Below, piece by piece: positions 37,151-45,671 of a stretch of DNA of 64,000 bases (the first letter of the stretch is position 1; each line of letters opens with the position of its first letter). The DNA lies in contig AP024676.1 in the NCBI GenBank assembly GCA_025998955.1, forward strand, positions 2,542,001 to 2,606,000. The letters are read 5' to 3'. The notes beneath the pieces are model-generated. The model made no database searches, was not told the origin of the DNA, and saw only the letters and a list, made by a program, of their open reading frames with translations. This stretch comes from Candidatus Roseilinea sp. (GTDB lineage Bacteria; Chloroflexota; Anaerolineae; J036; Brachytrichaceae). The position numbers and the translations under genes were made by a program.

Positions 37151-38950
37151 ATGCGAAGGGCTGCAAGTAGGCCGGTGCACACAGCGCAATGGGCGCTGAT
37201 CGGCGGTGTTGTCCTGCCGGCGCTGCTGGTCGTGCTGGTGGCCTGCGCCGACCAGGCCGGCCAGGACACAACCGCTCGGCTACCGACCACGATCTCCGGC
37301 GTCGTTGTGAATGCCAATGGACCGGTCGCCGGCGCGATCGTGCAGGTGCAGGGCACACAAAACCAGACGACGACGGACGCGCGTGGTGTATTCACGCTGC
37401 ACGGCCAGGGGTTGGGCGTGCCGCATGCCGTGACGGTGACTGCCTGGGTAGAAGGACACTACATCGGCTGGACCCAACTCGATCCGCGCCAACCAATTCC
37501 CGAAGCCGGCGTCGCGATTACTCTGCGCCCGCTGTTCGACGGCGATAACCACGAATACACTTGGTTCAGCGAAGAAGGCGTGCACGGTTCGGCCAGTTGT
37601 GGGCTGTGCCATCGCGAGTATGCCGAGTGGCAGGCCGATGCACACTCACGCGCAGCCGTCAACCCGCGCTTCATTTCGATGTTTCGAGGAACCGACCTGA
37701 ACGGGCGACGTGGCCAGCCGACGCGCTTCGCCAGCGACGGGAAATCGGTGCGCCCGCCTGACCCGGCGTTGCCCGACACCGGCCCTGGCTTCCGGCTGGA
37801 CAACCCCGACCGCGCCGGCACGTGCGCGACGTGCCACACGCCGATGGCCGCCCGCATCCCGACGACGAACTCGTGTGCCTGGTCGGGCTGCCACGCTACG
37901 ACCACTGCCGACAACGCCGAGGCCGTCGGCGTCAAACCTTCCATCCGCGGCGTGACGCCGGTTGGCATCGAAGGCATCGGCCTGGAAGGCATCGGTTGCG
38001 AGTTCTGCCACAAGATCCGTGAAGTGATCCTCGAGCCGGGCACCGGCCTGCCGCATTCCGATATGCCTGGCATCCTATCGCTTCGGCTCGCTCGGCCGCA
38101 CGGCGACCACCAGGTCTTCTTCGGCACACTCACCGACGTCAGCCGCGAGCGCGACAGCTACTTGCCGCTGCAGGCGCAGAGCGAATTCTGCGCCGCATGC
38201 CACTTCGGCGTGTTCGGCGGTGTGGTGAGCAATATGAAGATGACCGGCGGCACCGTCATCTACAACTCATACGGCGAGTGGCTGAACAGCCCATACAGCC
38301 AGGTTGGGTCGAGCCTCTATCGCACCTGCCAAGATTGCCACATGCCGATCAAGGACACGCCTCACTCCGTCTTCCCACAGCGCGGTGGCGTGGCGCGTCA
38401 CTACCCGGTCTACAACGACCACACAATGCTTGGACCGTCGAACGAAGCATTCCTGCGCAGCGCGGTGACGATGACCAGCGCGGCAACGATCGAGGGGCAG
38501 GTCGTGCGCGTGCAAGTCAGCTTGACCAACACCGGCGCCGGCCACGCCGTGCCCACCGACGCACCGATGCGCTCTGTCATGCTGGTGGTCGAGGCGATGG
38601 ACGCCAGCGGGCGAAACGTGCCGCTGAAGCACGGGCCGACGCTGCCGGACTGGGCAGGTGACTATGCTGGCCGGCCAGGCAAGGCCTTCGCCCGCGTGCT
38701 GCGCGACAACTGGAGCGGCGAGATACCGGCGACGGCCTTCTGGCGCCCAACAACGGAAGTTGCCGATACGCGCCTGTTCCCCTTCGTCGCCGATACGACG
38801 GCTTATGCCTTCGATTGGCCGGTCGGCGTGGGTGGCAAGGTGAAAGTGACGCTGGTCTATCGCCGCGCCTTTCAGAAGCTGGCCCAGCAAAAGGGCTGGA
38901 ATGACCCGGACATCCTCATGGCGACGAGCGAGATTCTCATACGTTGGTGA
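37151..38950 (+). CDS. Hexahaem c-type cytochrome lipoprotein inside the opp operon
   Basis: 599 residues. A lipobox (LVVLVA-C32) is followed by a carboxypeptidase-regulatory-like beta domain (about 45-125). A cytochrome part then has six haem motifs: C150GLCH, C225ATCH, C242AWSGCH (four residues between the cysteines), C283EFCH, C347AACH and C393QDCH. A beta-rich C-terminal domain (about 440-599) follows. The pattern resembles octahaem/cytochrome c-554-like electron-transfer proteins at the cell surface. It sits between oppC and oppF, overlapping the upstream end of the oppF frame, so it is co-transcribed with an importer. Its link to transport or to GH4 redox chemistry is not known. It is not a MauG: that family has two haems. 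Confidence 0.88.
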   Translation: MRRAASRPVHTAQWALIGGVVLPALLVVLVACADQAGQDTTARLPTTISGVVVNANGPVAGAIVQVQGTQNQTTTDARGVFTLHGQGLGVPHAVTVTAWVEGHYIGWTQLDPRQPIPEAGVAITLRPLFDGDNHEYTWFSEEGVHGSASCGLCHREYAEWQADAHSRAAVNPRFISMFRGTDLNGRRGQPTRFASDGKSVRPPDPALPDTGPGFRLDNPDRAGTCATCHTPMAARIPTTNSCAWSGCHATTTADNAEAVGVKPSIRGVTPVGIEGIGLEGIGCEFCHKIREVILEPGTGLPHSDMPGILSLRLARPHGDHQVFFGTLTDVSRERDSYLPLQAQSEFCAACHFGVFGGVVSNMKMTGGTVIYNSYGEWLNSPYSQVGSSLYRTCQDCHMPIKDTPHSVFPQRGGVARHYPVYNDHTMLGPSNEAFLRSAVTMTSAATIEGQVVRVQVSLTNTGAGHAVPTDAPMRSVMLVVEAMDASGRNVPLKHGPTLPDWAGDYAGRPGKAFARVLRDNWSGEIPATAFWRPTTEVADTRLFPFVADTTAYAFDWPVGVGGKVKVTLVYRRAFQKLAQQKGWNDPDILMATSEILIRW

Positions 38951-38964
38951 GGTGTCAGACGAGC

Positions 38965-39984
38965 ATGATGGACAAAGAGAACCTGATCCTGGAAGTGACC
39001 GACCTGCGCATGTACTTCCCGATCTACCGCGGCATCTTGCAGCGCGTAGTCGGGTATGTGAAGGCGGTAGACGGCGTCAGCCTGTTCTTGCGCGAGCGCG
39101 AGGTGCTCGGGCTGGTGGGCGAAAGCGGCTGCGGCAAGACCACCGTGGGACGGACGATCCTGCGCCTGTATGACCCGAGCGGCGGCGAGATTCGCTTCCG
39201 ACGCAAAACCGGAGAGTGGGTGGACATCGCGCGCATCAGCCACAGAGAGATGAAACCGATCCGGCAGGAGATGCGCATGATTTTCCAGGATCCGTTCAGC
39301 TCGCTCAACCCCCGCCTGACGGTCAAGGACCTGATCAGCGAGCCGCTGGAGATCCACGGCGTGGCGCGCGGCAAAGAAGCAGAGGCGCGAGTGGCCGAGT
39401 TGATGCGCGCGGTCGGCCTCGACCCGAACTACATGAACCGCTACCCACACGAGTTCTCCGGCGGTCAGCGCCAACGCATCGGCCTGGCGCGCACGCTCTC
39501 GCTCAATCCCCGGCTGGTGATCGCCGACGAGCCGGTATCCGCGCTTGACGTATCGGTGCAGGCGCAGGTGCTGAACTTGCTCGAGGAGTTGAAGGATAGG
39601 CTCGGCCTGACGCTGATTTTCATCGCCCACGACCTGTCGGTGGTCGAGCACATCTCCGACCGCATCGCCGTGATGTATGTGGGCAAGATCGTCGAGATGG
39701 CCGAGACCGAGGAGCTGCTACACAACCCGCTGCATCCCTACACCGAGGCGTTGCTGTCGGCCATTCCGCCGGCCGACCCCGATATCCAACCGAACCGCAT
39801 CAAGCTGCAAGGCGAGGTGCCCAGCCCGGTCAACCCCCCATCCGGCTGTATCTTCCATCCACGCTGTAACTACGCGCGCCCGGAATGCAGGGTGAACGTG
39901 CCGGAGCTGCGCGAAGTGAAGCCGGGTCACTTCGTGAGCTGTCACTTCGCAGAAGAGCTGCAGTTGAAGGGGATTGGAGGGTGA
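38965..39984 (+). CDS. Oligopeptide/oligosaccharide ABC transporter ATPase, OppF type
   Basis: 339 residues. Walker A is [12 protein letters not shown], the signature is [16 protein letters not shown], and Walker B is [14 protein letters not shown]. The OppF C-terminal Cys region is [16 protein letters not shown]. An upstream TTG at 38944 overlaps the cytochrome stop; the ATG pair at 38965/38968 gives the normal start. It pairs with the OppD-type ATPase across the cytochrome gene. Confidence 0.95.
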   Translation: MMDKENLILEVTDLRMYFPIYRGILQRVVGYVKAVDGVSLFLREREVLGLVGESGCGKTTVGRTILRLYDPSGGEIRFRRKTGEWVDIARISHREMKPIRQEMRMIFQDPFSSLNPRLTVKDLISEPLEIHGVARGKEAEARVAELMRAVGLDPNYMNRYPHEFSGGQRQRIGLARTLSLNPRLVIADEPVSALDVSVQAQVLNLLEELKDRLGLTLIFIAHDLSVVEHISDRIAVMYVGKIVEMAETEELLHNPLHPYTEALLSAIPPADPDIQPNRIKLQGEVPSPVNPPSGCIFHPRCNYARPECRVNVPELREVKPGHFVSCHFAEELQLKGIGG

Positions 39985-39987
39985 GCG

Positions 39988-40353
39988 ATGTCGAATGCAC
40001 CGACGATCAACGCATCCTCGCGCGCCGCAGGTGCCATCGCCTACATCCCCGTCGTCGGCTGGCTCTACGTGCTGCTGGCCCGCCGGCAGGACGCCTTCGC
40101 TACTTTCCACCTGAAGCAATCCATCGGCCTAATCGTCTTCTTGGCCGCGACGTTCGCCGGTTGGGCAGTCATCGCTTGGCTGTCGGGCTGGATCCCATAC
40201 GCCTTCATCATCGGCAATGCGCTGTTTGCCCTGGTTATCGCCGCCTATGTGTTCGGCTGCTTCGCCTGGATCGCCGGCATCTCGAACGCTGCGCGAGGGC
40301 GCGTGGCATTGCTGCCGATCTTCGGCAAGACGGCCAACCGCATCCGTCTGTAG
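39988..40353 (+). CDS. DUF4870-like small membrane protein
   Basis: 121 residues with three to four helices. SRAAGAIAYIPVVGWLYVLL, then FHLKQSIGL, are typical of DUF4870/chloroplast import Tic20-like small membrane proteins. Its start lies four bases after the oppF stop with GGAGGG upstream, so it is the last gene of the operon. Function unknown. Confidence 0.8.
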   Translation: MSNAPTINASSRAAGAIAYIPVVGWLYVLLARRQDAFATFHLKQSIGLIVFLAATFAGWAVIAWLSGWIPYAFIIGNALFALVIAAYVFGCFAWIAGISNAARGRVALLPIFGKTANRIRL

Positions 40354-40391
40354 CGTGCAGGGCGCAGGCTTGAAGCCGTCGGCTACTCGAT

Positions 40392-42182
40392 TCACCGGCT
40401 AATCATTGGCAAATACATGACGTTGCTGCCGGTCACCGTCAACCATTGCGCCGTGACCGGGCCCCAATCACCTGTTGCATCGCGGCCGCGCACAAACACC
40501 AAGTGCCGGCCTGACGCAAGCCTCGTCGTGTCTATGACGCCGCTCACCTGCTCGGCCGTGCCATCGAATGCGCCGTCCTGCGCCGCCAGCGCGATCGGCG
40601 TGCCGCCCAGCCACGGCGGCGTATCCAGATAAGCCTCCGCTGCGGCGATGGGCTGCGCTGCCGGCCGGCCGACGCTCTGCGCATGATCGCCGAGCGCGTC
40701 ATCATTGACGGTCGCGGTGAGCGTGACCGACTGTCCCTGCACGACCAGCGTGCTGCTCAGCGTCACCGAGAACGTCGTCGGGCCGAGCGAGAGTGCATAG
40801 GGTTGGCGTGCAACCTTGGCGGCATAGAGGAACGCGCCGCGATTGAGCGGCCAAAAGACCTCATCCTGACACGCGTAGACGGGGGTAAAGCCACCACATG
40901 CACCGCCCAGCGGACCAATTTCATAGGTGAAACTGGGCACGCCGAGCACGCCATAGGCCCAGTCGTCGGTGGTGCCGCTGGCCGGATACAGCATCTCGGA
41001 TGCCTGGCCGGTCGCGTAGCCGTTGAAGTAGCTCATGCGGAAGGCGAAAGCGCGCAGGCCGGCGTCGTTCGGTGTGCGCTGTGCCGGCGCACAGTTGCCA
41101 AAACATTGTTCCCATGCCCACGGCAGCAAGATGAGGTCGCCGTAAGAATGCAACGTGAGCATCGCGCCGGTGGTCGTCACCGGCGCGGGGTCGCTTAGCG
41201 CCGGGCCGCGCTGGTCGGCGAACAGGCTGCGCATCAATGCCTCGAGTGCATACTGCTCCGGCTCTGACGCTGCGCTCGTTCCACGGTAGGTCTGGTCGCA
41301 CGGCTGAGTGCCGGCCCCGCTCATGCCCCACTGGAACGACGCATTGCGGTTGAGGTCTACGCCCGGCTGAGAGAAAGCGTAACTCGAATGGCCTGGCGGG
41401 AAGCCGCACGTGCCCTGTGCGTCGTTCATGTTCTTGCGCTGCAGATAGGGCGCATGGCCGCCTTGCTCGACGAAACGCCGGCCGTCGGGGTTGGCGACCG
41501 GGATCACCCACATCTCGTGGTGGTCGAGCAGCCAGGTCACGTCGGGATCGCGGCCGTAGCCGTCCACCAGGAAGTCCATCCACCGCCAGGCCATCTCGCT
41601 GGTAGTCAGCTCGCGGGCGTGTACAGCGGCGATGAGCAGAAAGCGCGGCTTGTCGGTGTTTGGGTCGAGCCGGCAATCGTTCGTGCGGCGCTTGGTAATG
41701 CAGATTGCCTTGAGGTCGTGGCCGTCGGGCCGGCCGGTCACCTTGCGCCACGAGTCGCCGTAGTCCACCATCAACGCCAGATCGGGGCGCGCAGCGGCGA
41801 TGGCGTCCATGTGCGCTTCATGTTCGGCGACGGTGCGATAGCCGCCGAAGTAGCTTTGAGCGGTGAGGGAGGAGCGGTCAGGAGCGAGTGGTGAGTGGAT
41901 GGCGACGTCGAAGCCTTTAGCACGCAGGTCGGCCAACGTTGTTGCGTCGCCCAGCACGAACAGCGCGGCGCCATCGCGCGCTTCGAGCAAATCGTAGCTG
42001 CCGCTGCTGAGCAACGCAACATCGCCGGGTGAGCGGACGACGACGCGCAGGATGAACAGATCGGGTTCATCGCCGACTGCCGGTCTTGCTTCCACGCGCA
42101 CATCCGCGCTCGTCTCGTCATCCGTGCCAATCACCGCTGCCGCGGACAGCAAGTTGGCCGCCACGAGAGTGAGTGTGAGCAT
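40392..42182 (-). CDS. Secreted M14 zinc carboxypeptidase
   Basis: About 596 residues. The signal peptide is MLTLTLVAANLLSAAAVIG; a prodomain-like N-terminal part follows, then the M14 catalytic domain. Metal ligands appear in AAVHARELTTSEM (HxxE) and TLHSYGDLILLPW (His). The catalytic Glu is in VPSFTYEIGPLGG, and NPDGRRF, DLNRNASFQWG and DDWAYG are typical of M14. The C-terminal 130 residues are a beta domain ending SNVMYLPMISR. The start is moved to 42182 because the frame upstream has no signal peptide. A short run (SPLAPDRSSLTAQSY) before the catalytic domain is encoded by a CTCACCGCTC-type repeat. It follows the TPR gene on the same strand. Confidence 0.9.
   Translation of the reverse strand: MLTLTLVAANLLSAAAVIGTDDETSADVRVEARPAVGDEPDLFILRVVVRSPGDVALLSSGSYDLLEARDGAALFVLGDATTLADLRAKGFDVAIHSPLAPDRSSLTAQSYFGGYRTVAEHEAHMDAIAAARPDLALMVDYGDSWRKVTGRPDGHDLKAICITKRRTNDCRLDPNTDKPRFLLIAAVHARELTTSEMAWRWMDFLVDGYGRDPDVTWLLDHHEMWVIPVANPDGRRFVEQGGHAPYLQRKNMNDAQGTCGFPPGHSSYAFSQPGVDLNRNASFQWGMSGAGTQPCDQTYRGTSAASEPEQYALEALMRSLFADQRGPALSDPAPVTTTGAMLTLHSYGDLILLPWAWEQCFGNCAPAQRTPNDAGLRAFAFRMSYFNGYATGQASEMLYPASGTTDDWAYGVLGVPSFTYEIGPLGGACGGFTPVYACQDEVFWPLNRGAFLYAAKVARQPYALSLGPTTFSVTLSSTLVVQGQSVTLTATVNDDALGDHAQSVGRPAAQPIAAAEAYLDTPPWLGGTPIALAAQDGAFDGTAEQVSGVIDTTRLASGRHLVFVRGRDATGDWGPVTAQWLTVTGSNVMYLPMISR
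41862..41903. repeat. CTCACCGCTC-type short repeat inside the M14 peptidase gene
   Basis: On the coding strand the words CTCACCACTCGCTCC…CTCACCGCTCAAAGCT match those of the inverted arm of the array at 14101-14130 (CTCAAAGCT, CTCACCGCT). The segment is in frame. Confidence 0.55.
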
Positions 42183-42254
42183 CGCCCTTCGCCACACGCA
42201 GCCATTGTAGATGTGTAGACGACGGTGGCGGTGCACTGCGTCCCTAAGCCGCTC

Positions 42255-42944
42255 TCACGGAATCAACGCCCGCGCCTTCTCCCTCAGCGCCGGTTCGGTG
42301 CCTGCGTTGTCCACCACGGCCTCGAAGGCGGCTTCGGCCTCGGCGGTTTTGCCCTGCGCCCGATAGCCCACACCGAGGGCATACTGCAGGAGCGGGTTGT
42401 TCGGATCGGCCTGCATCTCGAGGGCGCGCTGCGCTTCAGCAAACGCTTCGTCCGCCCGGCCCTGTTCGGCCAGCGCGAAGGCATACAACACCTGCACCTC
42501 GGCATTGGCCGGATCGGCGTCTCGCGCGCGCCGGATGGCGCTCACCGCCTCGTCCAATTGCCCTAGCCGGTAATGCGCGTTGCCCAGAAATTGCAGCGCC
42601 AGCCCATACGTTGGCGAGAGCGTCACCGCCTGTTGCAGCGACGGCACAGCCGCGGTGTATTGCTGCGAGGCGACCAACACCATGCCTAGCGTGCCGTGCG
42701 CCAGTGGGTCGTCGGGGCGAAGCTCGGCAGCGCGCCGTCCGGCTGCCTGCGCTTCCTCCAACTGGCCATCGCGCCACAGCACGTTTGCCGGCAGCAACCC
42801 ACTGGCACTGTCATCAGGCCGGAGTTCGATGCCCTTGCGCAGCGCCGCAATGGCGTCGGCGTTCTGGTTGCGGCGCGAGGATGACTGGTGGAGTAGAGCA
42901 AACACGATGCGCGATATGCAATATGCGATGCGCGATACGGACAT
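42255..42944 (-). CDS. TPR-repeat protein, N-terminus perhaps replaced
   Basis: About 229 residues. From about residue 30 it is a run of tetratricopeptide repeats (LPANVLWRDGQLEEAQAAGRRAAELRPDDP, then LGNAHYRLGQLDEAVSAIRRARDADPANAE). The first residues (MSVSRIAYCISRIVFALLH) are encoded by a GCGATACGC-type repeat and do not resemble a real signal or TPR. The gene may therefore have lost its original 5' end where the repeat and the divergent aldolase gene meet. It ends 73 bp before the M14 peptidase and may be co-transcribed with it. Confidence 0.65.
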   Translation of the reverse strand: MSVSRIAYCISRIVFALLHQSSSRRNQNADAIAALRKGIELRPDDSASGLLPANVLWRDGQLEEAQAAGRRAAELRPDDPLAHGTLGMVLVASQQYTAAVPSLQQAVTLSPTYGLALQFLGNAHYRLGQLDEAVSAIRRARDADPANAEVQVLYAFALAEQGRADEAFAEAQRALEMQADPNNPLLQYALGVGYRAQGKTAEAEAAFEAVVDNAGTEPALREKARALIP

Positions 42945-42980
42945 GCCGCGTATCGCGTATCGCGTCTCGCGGGTTGCGTA
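42905..42980. repeat. GCGATACGC-type palindromic repeat between TPR and aldolase genes
   Basis: ATGCGCGATATGCAATATGCGATGCGCGATACGG is followed by CCGCGTATCGCGTATCGCG words that are partly complementary. It covers the 5' end of the TPR gene and ends just before the aldolase start. Confidence 0.7.
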
Positions 42981-42990
42981 GAATCGCCCC

Positions 42991-44058
42991 ATGATCCATC
43001 GCAGCTTTGCCAGCGACAACAACGCCGGCGTCCACCCCGATATTCTTCAGGCGATCATCGCTGCCAACGACGGCCACGTCTTGGCCTACGGAAGCGACCC
43101 CTACACTCAGCGCGCGGTTGATACGTTCAAGCGTCATTTTGGCGAAGACATCGCCGTCTATTTCGTGTTCAACGGCACAGCGGCCAACACGCTCGGCCTG
43201 GCCGCCGTCACGCGCAGTTACAACGCTGTCATCTGCTCGGCCAATGCGCACATCCACTGGGACGAGTGCGGCGCGCCGGAAAAGATCGCCGGCGTCAAGC
43301 TGCTCACCTGCGAAACACCTGATGGCAAACTCACCGTCGAACATGTGCGGCAGCACATGCATGGCTTCGGCGACGAGCACCACATCCAACCGAAGGTGAT
43401 CTCGATCACGCAAAGCTCCGAGTTGGGCACGGTGTACACGCCTGATGAGATCAAGGCGCTGGCCGACTACGCCCATGCGCATGGCCTGCTGCTGCATATG
43501 GACGGCGCGCGCATCTGCAACGCGGCCGTCGCGCTCGATTTGCCCTTCTGTGCCTTCACGCGCGATGCAGGCGTAGATGTGCTGTCGTTCGGCGGCACGA
43601 AGAATGGGTTGATGGGCGGCGAGGCGGTGGTCTTCATGACTCCCCTCCCTTTTGGTGGAGGGGAAGGGGGTGGGGTCGGGGTCGCCGACTTCAAGTTCAT
43701 CCGCAAACAGGGCATGCAACTCGCCTCGAAGATGCGCTTCATCAGCGCGCAGTTCGAGGCGTTGCTGGCAGGCGACTTGTGGCAGCGCAACGCATGCAAC
43801 GCCAACGCCATGGCGCAGCGATTGGCCGAGAGCGTGCGCGATGTGGTCGAGATCGCCTATCCGGTGCAGGCCAACGCCGTCTTTGCCGTGTTACCCAGGC
43901 GCCATATCGCCGCTCTGCGCGAGCGCACCTTCTTCTACGAGTGGGCCGACGTGGACGACGACCGCGCCATCGTGCGCTGGATGTGCTCGTGGGACACGAC
44001 CGAGGAGGACGTTGATGAATTCGCGGCGTCTGTGGCGGAAGTGATGCGGCAGAAGTGA
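42991..44058 (+). CDS. Low-specificity L-threonine aldolase (PLP enzyme)
   Basis: 355 residues of the beta-eliminating lyase/threonine aldolase family, which splits threonine or allo-threonine to glycine and acetaldehyde. Landmarks are FASDNNAGVHPDIL, FVFNGTAANTLGL and LHMDGARICNAAVAL (the Asp pairs with PLP); the Schiff-base lysine is in LSFGGTKNGLMGGEAVVF. About 15 residues after this (PLPFGGGEGGGVGVAD) are encoded by a CCCCTCCC/GGAGGGG repeat and are extra to the family. The ATG at 42991 is the only good start. It is monocistronic and divergent from the TPR gene. Confidence 0.93.
   Translation: MIHRSFASDNNAGVHPDILQAIIAANDGHVLAYGSDPYTQRAVDTFKRHFGEDIAVYFVFNGTAANTLGLAAVTRSYNAVICSANAHIHWDECGAPEKIAGVKLLTCETPDGKLTVEHVRQHMHGFGDEHHIQPKVISITQSSELGTVYTPDEIKALADYAHAHGLLLHMDGARICNAAVALDLPFCAFTRDAGVDVLSFGGTKNGLMGGEAVVFMTPLPFGGGEGGGVGVADFKFIRKQGMQLASKMRFISAQFEALLAGDLWQRNACNANAMAQRLAESVRDVVEIAYPVQANAVFAVLPRRHIAALRERTFFYEWADVDDDRAIVRWMCSWDTTEEDVDEFAASVAEVMRQK
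43637..43682. repeat. CTCCCCTCCC…GGAGGGG repeat inside the threonine aldolase gene
   Basis: CTCCCCTCCCTTTTGGTGGAG is followed by GGGAAGGGGGTGGGGTCGGGG. The inner arms (CTCCC/GGAGG-like) can pair. It inserts a Gly-rich run in frame directly after the PLP-lysine region. Confidence 0.75.
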
Positions 44059-44250
44059 GAGTGATCGGCTTCCCGAACCCATGCCCATCGCGCACTAGGC
44101 TGAAGCCGCCGCGCCGCTTGCGCAGCGCTGAACGAACAGGAACGATGTTCTGGCATGCATATGGGTCGTCTCGCATGCTGCTTGCCATAGTCCGAGCGTC
44201 CGGAGAGTTTGGAGTGCTGTTCTCTCAGCCCGAGAGCTTCAGCCTCGGAC
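44059..44250. other. Intergenic stretch without a recognisable gene
   Basis: It lies between the threonine aldolase and the remnant at 44251. I see no convincing gene, only short chance frames. Confidence 0.5.
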
Positions 44251-44426
44251 CTGTGGTTTCATGCTTCCCATCGCCATGCCTGCCAAATGGTCAGGGCGTT
44301 GAACCCAAGCCCGACGACGATCACGTCGCCGGGCTGGAAGCGCGTGACGGTGCTGCCCACGGCCTCGACTGTGCCTACGATGTCCGCGCCGAGGATCGGG
44401 TTCTTCGGCTTGAAGAAGCCCCATGA
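44251..44426 (-). pseudogene. Fused remnants of a quinone oxidoreductase and a DUF6326 gene
   Basis: On the minus strand it reads GFFKPKNPILGADIVGTVEA…TRFQPGD, which matches the oxidoreductase at 51340-52311, and passes directly into VIVVGLGFNALTIWQAWRW, the exact C-terminus of the DUF6326 gene at 50939. It is a second copy of the module at 50.9-52.3 kb with the middle deleted. The first 73 bases (44251-44323) equal 50931-51003 at 72 of 73 positions. The low-GC mau cluster lies between the two copies. Confidence 0.9.
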
Positions 44427-44436
44427 AGCGCAACAA

Positions 44437-45054
44437 CTAGGTAACTTGCGGCACTTTCTGTTGCTCAACTTCAAAGTATTCCTGAATGCTTCGCAGCTTC
44501 AATTCGGCAGCATTCAACAAACTCTCAATGTCGGAGAAACTATTGACGACCCCCTTTGAGCGCAACACCTCGTCTGAATCAATTACGAGTCCATAAGGAG
44601 CAATTGAGACTTGAAACTTCATCGCTAGTTCGTCAGACAACACATATGAAATGCTGGTGTCAAGATCATGATCGCGAATGTATTTCTGACTGCTCTCTAG
44701 GTCTGTACCAAACGTCACTAACAGGATCTCGAGTTTGTCCGCATCGCTTTTTGCAAGCTTCTTGATGCTAGGGATAAGCGCAGCGCAGTTGGCGCAACCC
44801 ATAGAGATGAACAGCATCAGTGTAGACTTTCCTCGCTTGCCGCCCAAAGAAACGCTATTTCCACGAACATCATCAAGCATGCCGACTGATGGCACTCGAT
44901 TTCCGATGGCTGGACCAGCGTTCATGATTCGTGCACCGCTGTATCCCATCCTTTCGTGAAGAACCCCTATTTGTCTGGCTAATGCGAACAATAGCATCAG
45001 CGTCAAGGCAACTATGATCCATAGAGCCGCTACGCTAACGGTTACGAAATCCAT
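44437..45054 (-). CDS. mauD: MauD-like membrane-anchored thioredoxin (locus 2)
   Basis: 205 residues. Helix 5-27 anchors a thioredoxin-like domain with C87-A-N-C90 (LFISMGCANCAALIPSIKKL). VAPxGxV-like sequence (SIAPYGLVIDSDE) is the cis-Pro region. By analogy with the mau operon it supplies or exchanges disulfides in the Cys-rich light chain. It is last in the cluster, 8 bp after mauE. The GC content of this stretch is clearly below that of the flanks. Confidence 0.9.
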   Translation of the reverse strand: MDFVTVSVAALWIIVALTLMLLFALARQIGVLHERMGYSGARIMNAGPAIGNRVPSVGMLDDVRGNSVSLGGKRGKSTLMLFISMGCANCAALIPSIKKLAKSDADKLEILLVTFGTDLESSQKYIRDHDLDTSISYVLSDELAMKFQVSIAPYGLVIDSDEVLRSKGVVNSFSDIESLLNAAELKLRSIQEYFEVEQQKVPQVT

Positions 45055-45062
45055 AAACCCTC

Positions 45063-45644
45063 CTAAGCTTCGTGCGTTGGTGTCATGAACAACCGCTTTG
45101 TGGTTAGAACCACCAGAAGCCCAAGCACGAATACACCTATTGGCAAAATGACTAGCGGCAACGAGTAGTGATGAACAGTCGAGCTTATTCCGATCATGGA
45201 ATCCAGTGCAAATGCACCATCAAAGAAAAGCAATGCAGAGACACACAGACCGAGAAGGACGAGATTCCGCATCACTGTGCGTGCGTTTATGCGCTGACTA
45301 AAGTACGGACCAAAACAGTTGCATCGCACTACATTGTGTCGTGCTAGATTCACTCCTATCGCAATCGTAAGGATAGTGAACAGTAGTGCACCACCAATTG
45401 CAGCCAATTGTGTAAATAGCCCCAACAAGAGGAGGCATCCAAACACAATTTCGGTTGCGACGATGATTGCTGCAGCTCTCCCTGCGAAGCGAATAGGTAG
45501 TACACGGAACTCCTGAATGGTGATGGCAAAATCGCCAATGTGTTTAGACTTTGCCAATCCAGCAAAGAGAAGAGTCGCTCCGACTACCAGCCTCGCATAG
45601 AGAGCCAAGTAACCTGAAGCACTTCCGAAAACCAAATCGCTCAT
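45063..45644 (-). CDS. mauE: MauE-like membrane protein (locus 2)
   Basis: 193 residues with about five helices. It has ARLVVGATLLFAGLAKSKH near the start and C108-N-C110 in VVRCNCFGPYFSQR, the same place as the CFC of the locus-1 protein. MauE works with MauD in light-chain maturation. It is preceded 27 bp upstream by the MauB-like gene and followed by mauD. Confidence 0.9.
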   Translation of the reverse strand: MSDLVFGSASGYLALYARLVVGATLLFAGLAKSKHIGDFAITIQEFRVLPIRFAGRAAAIIVATEIVFGCLLLLGLFTQLAAIGGALLFTILTIAIGVNLARHNVVRCNCFGPYFSQRINARTVMRNLVLLGLCVSALLFFDGAFALDSMIGISSTVHHYSLPLVILPIGVFVLGLLVVLTTKRLFMTPTHEA

Positions 45645-45671
45645 GGCTATTGCACCGGTTGCACTCGATGT

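Noticed and set aside
37151-38950. The cytochrome as the missing MauG
   Set aside because: MauG has two haems and another fold; this has six motifs, a lipobox and beta domains, and lies in a different operon.
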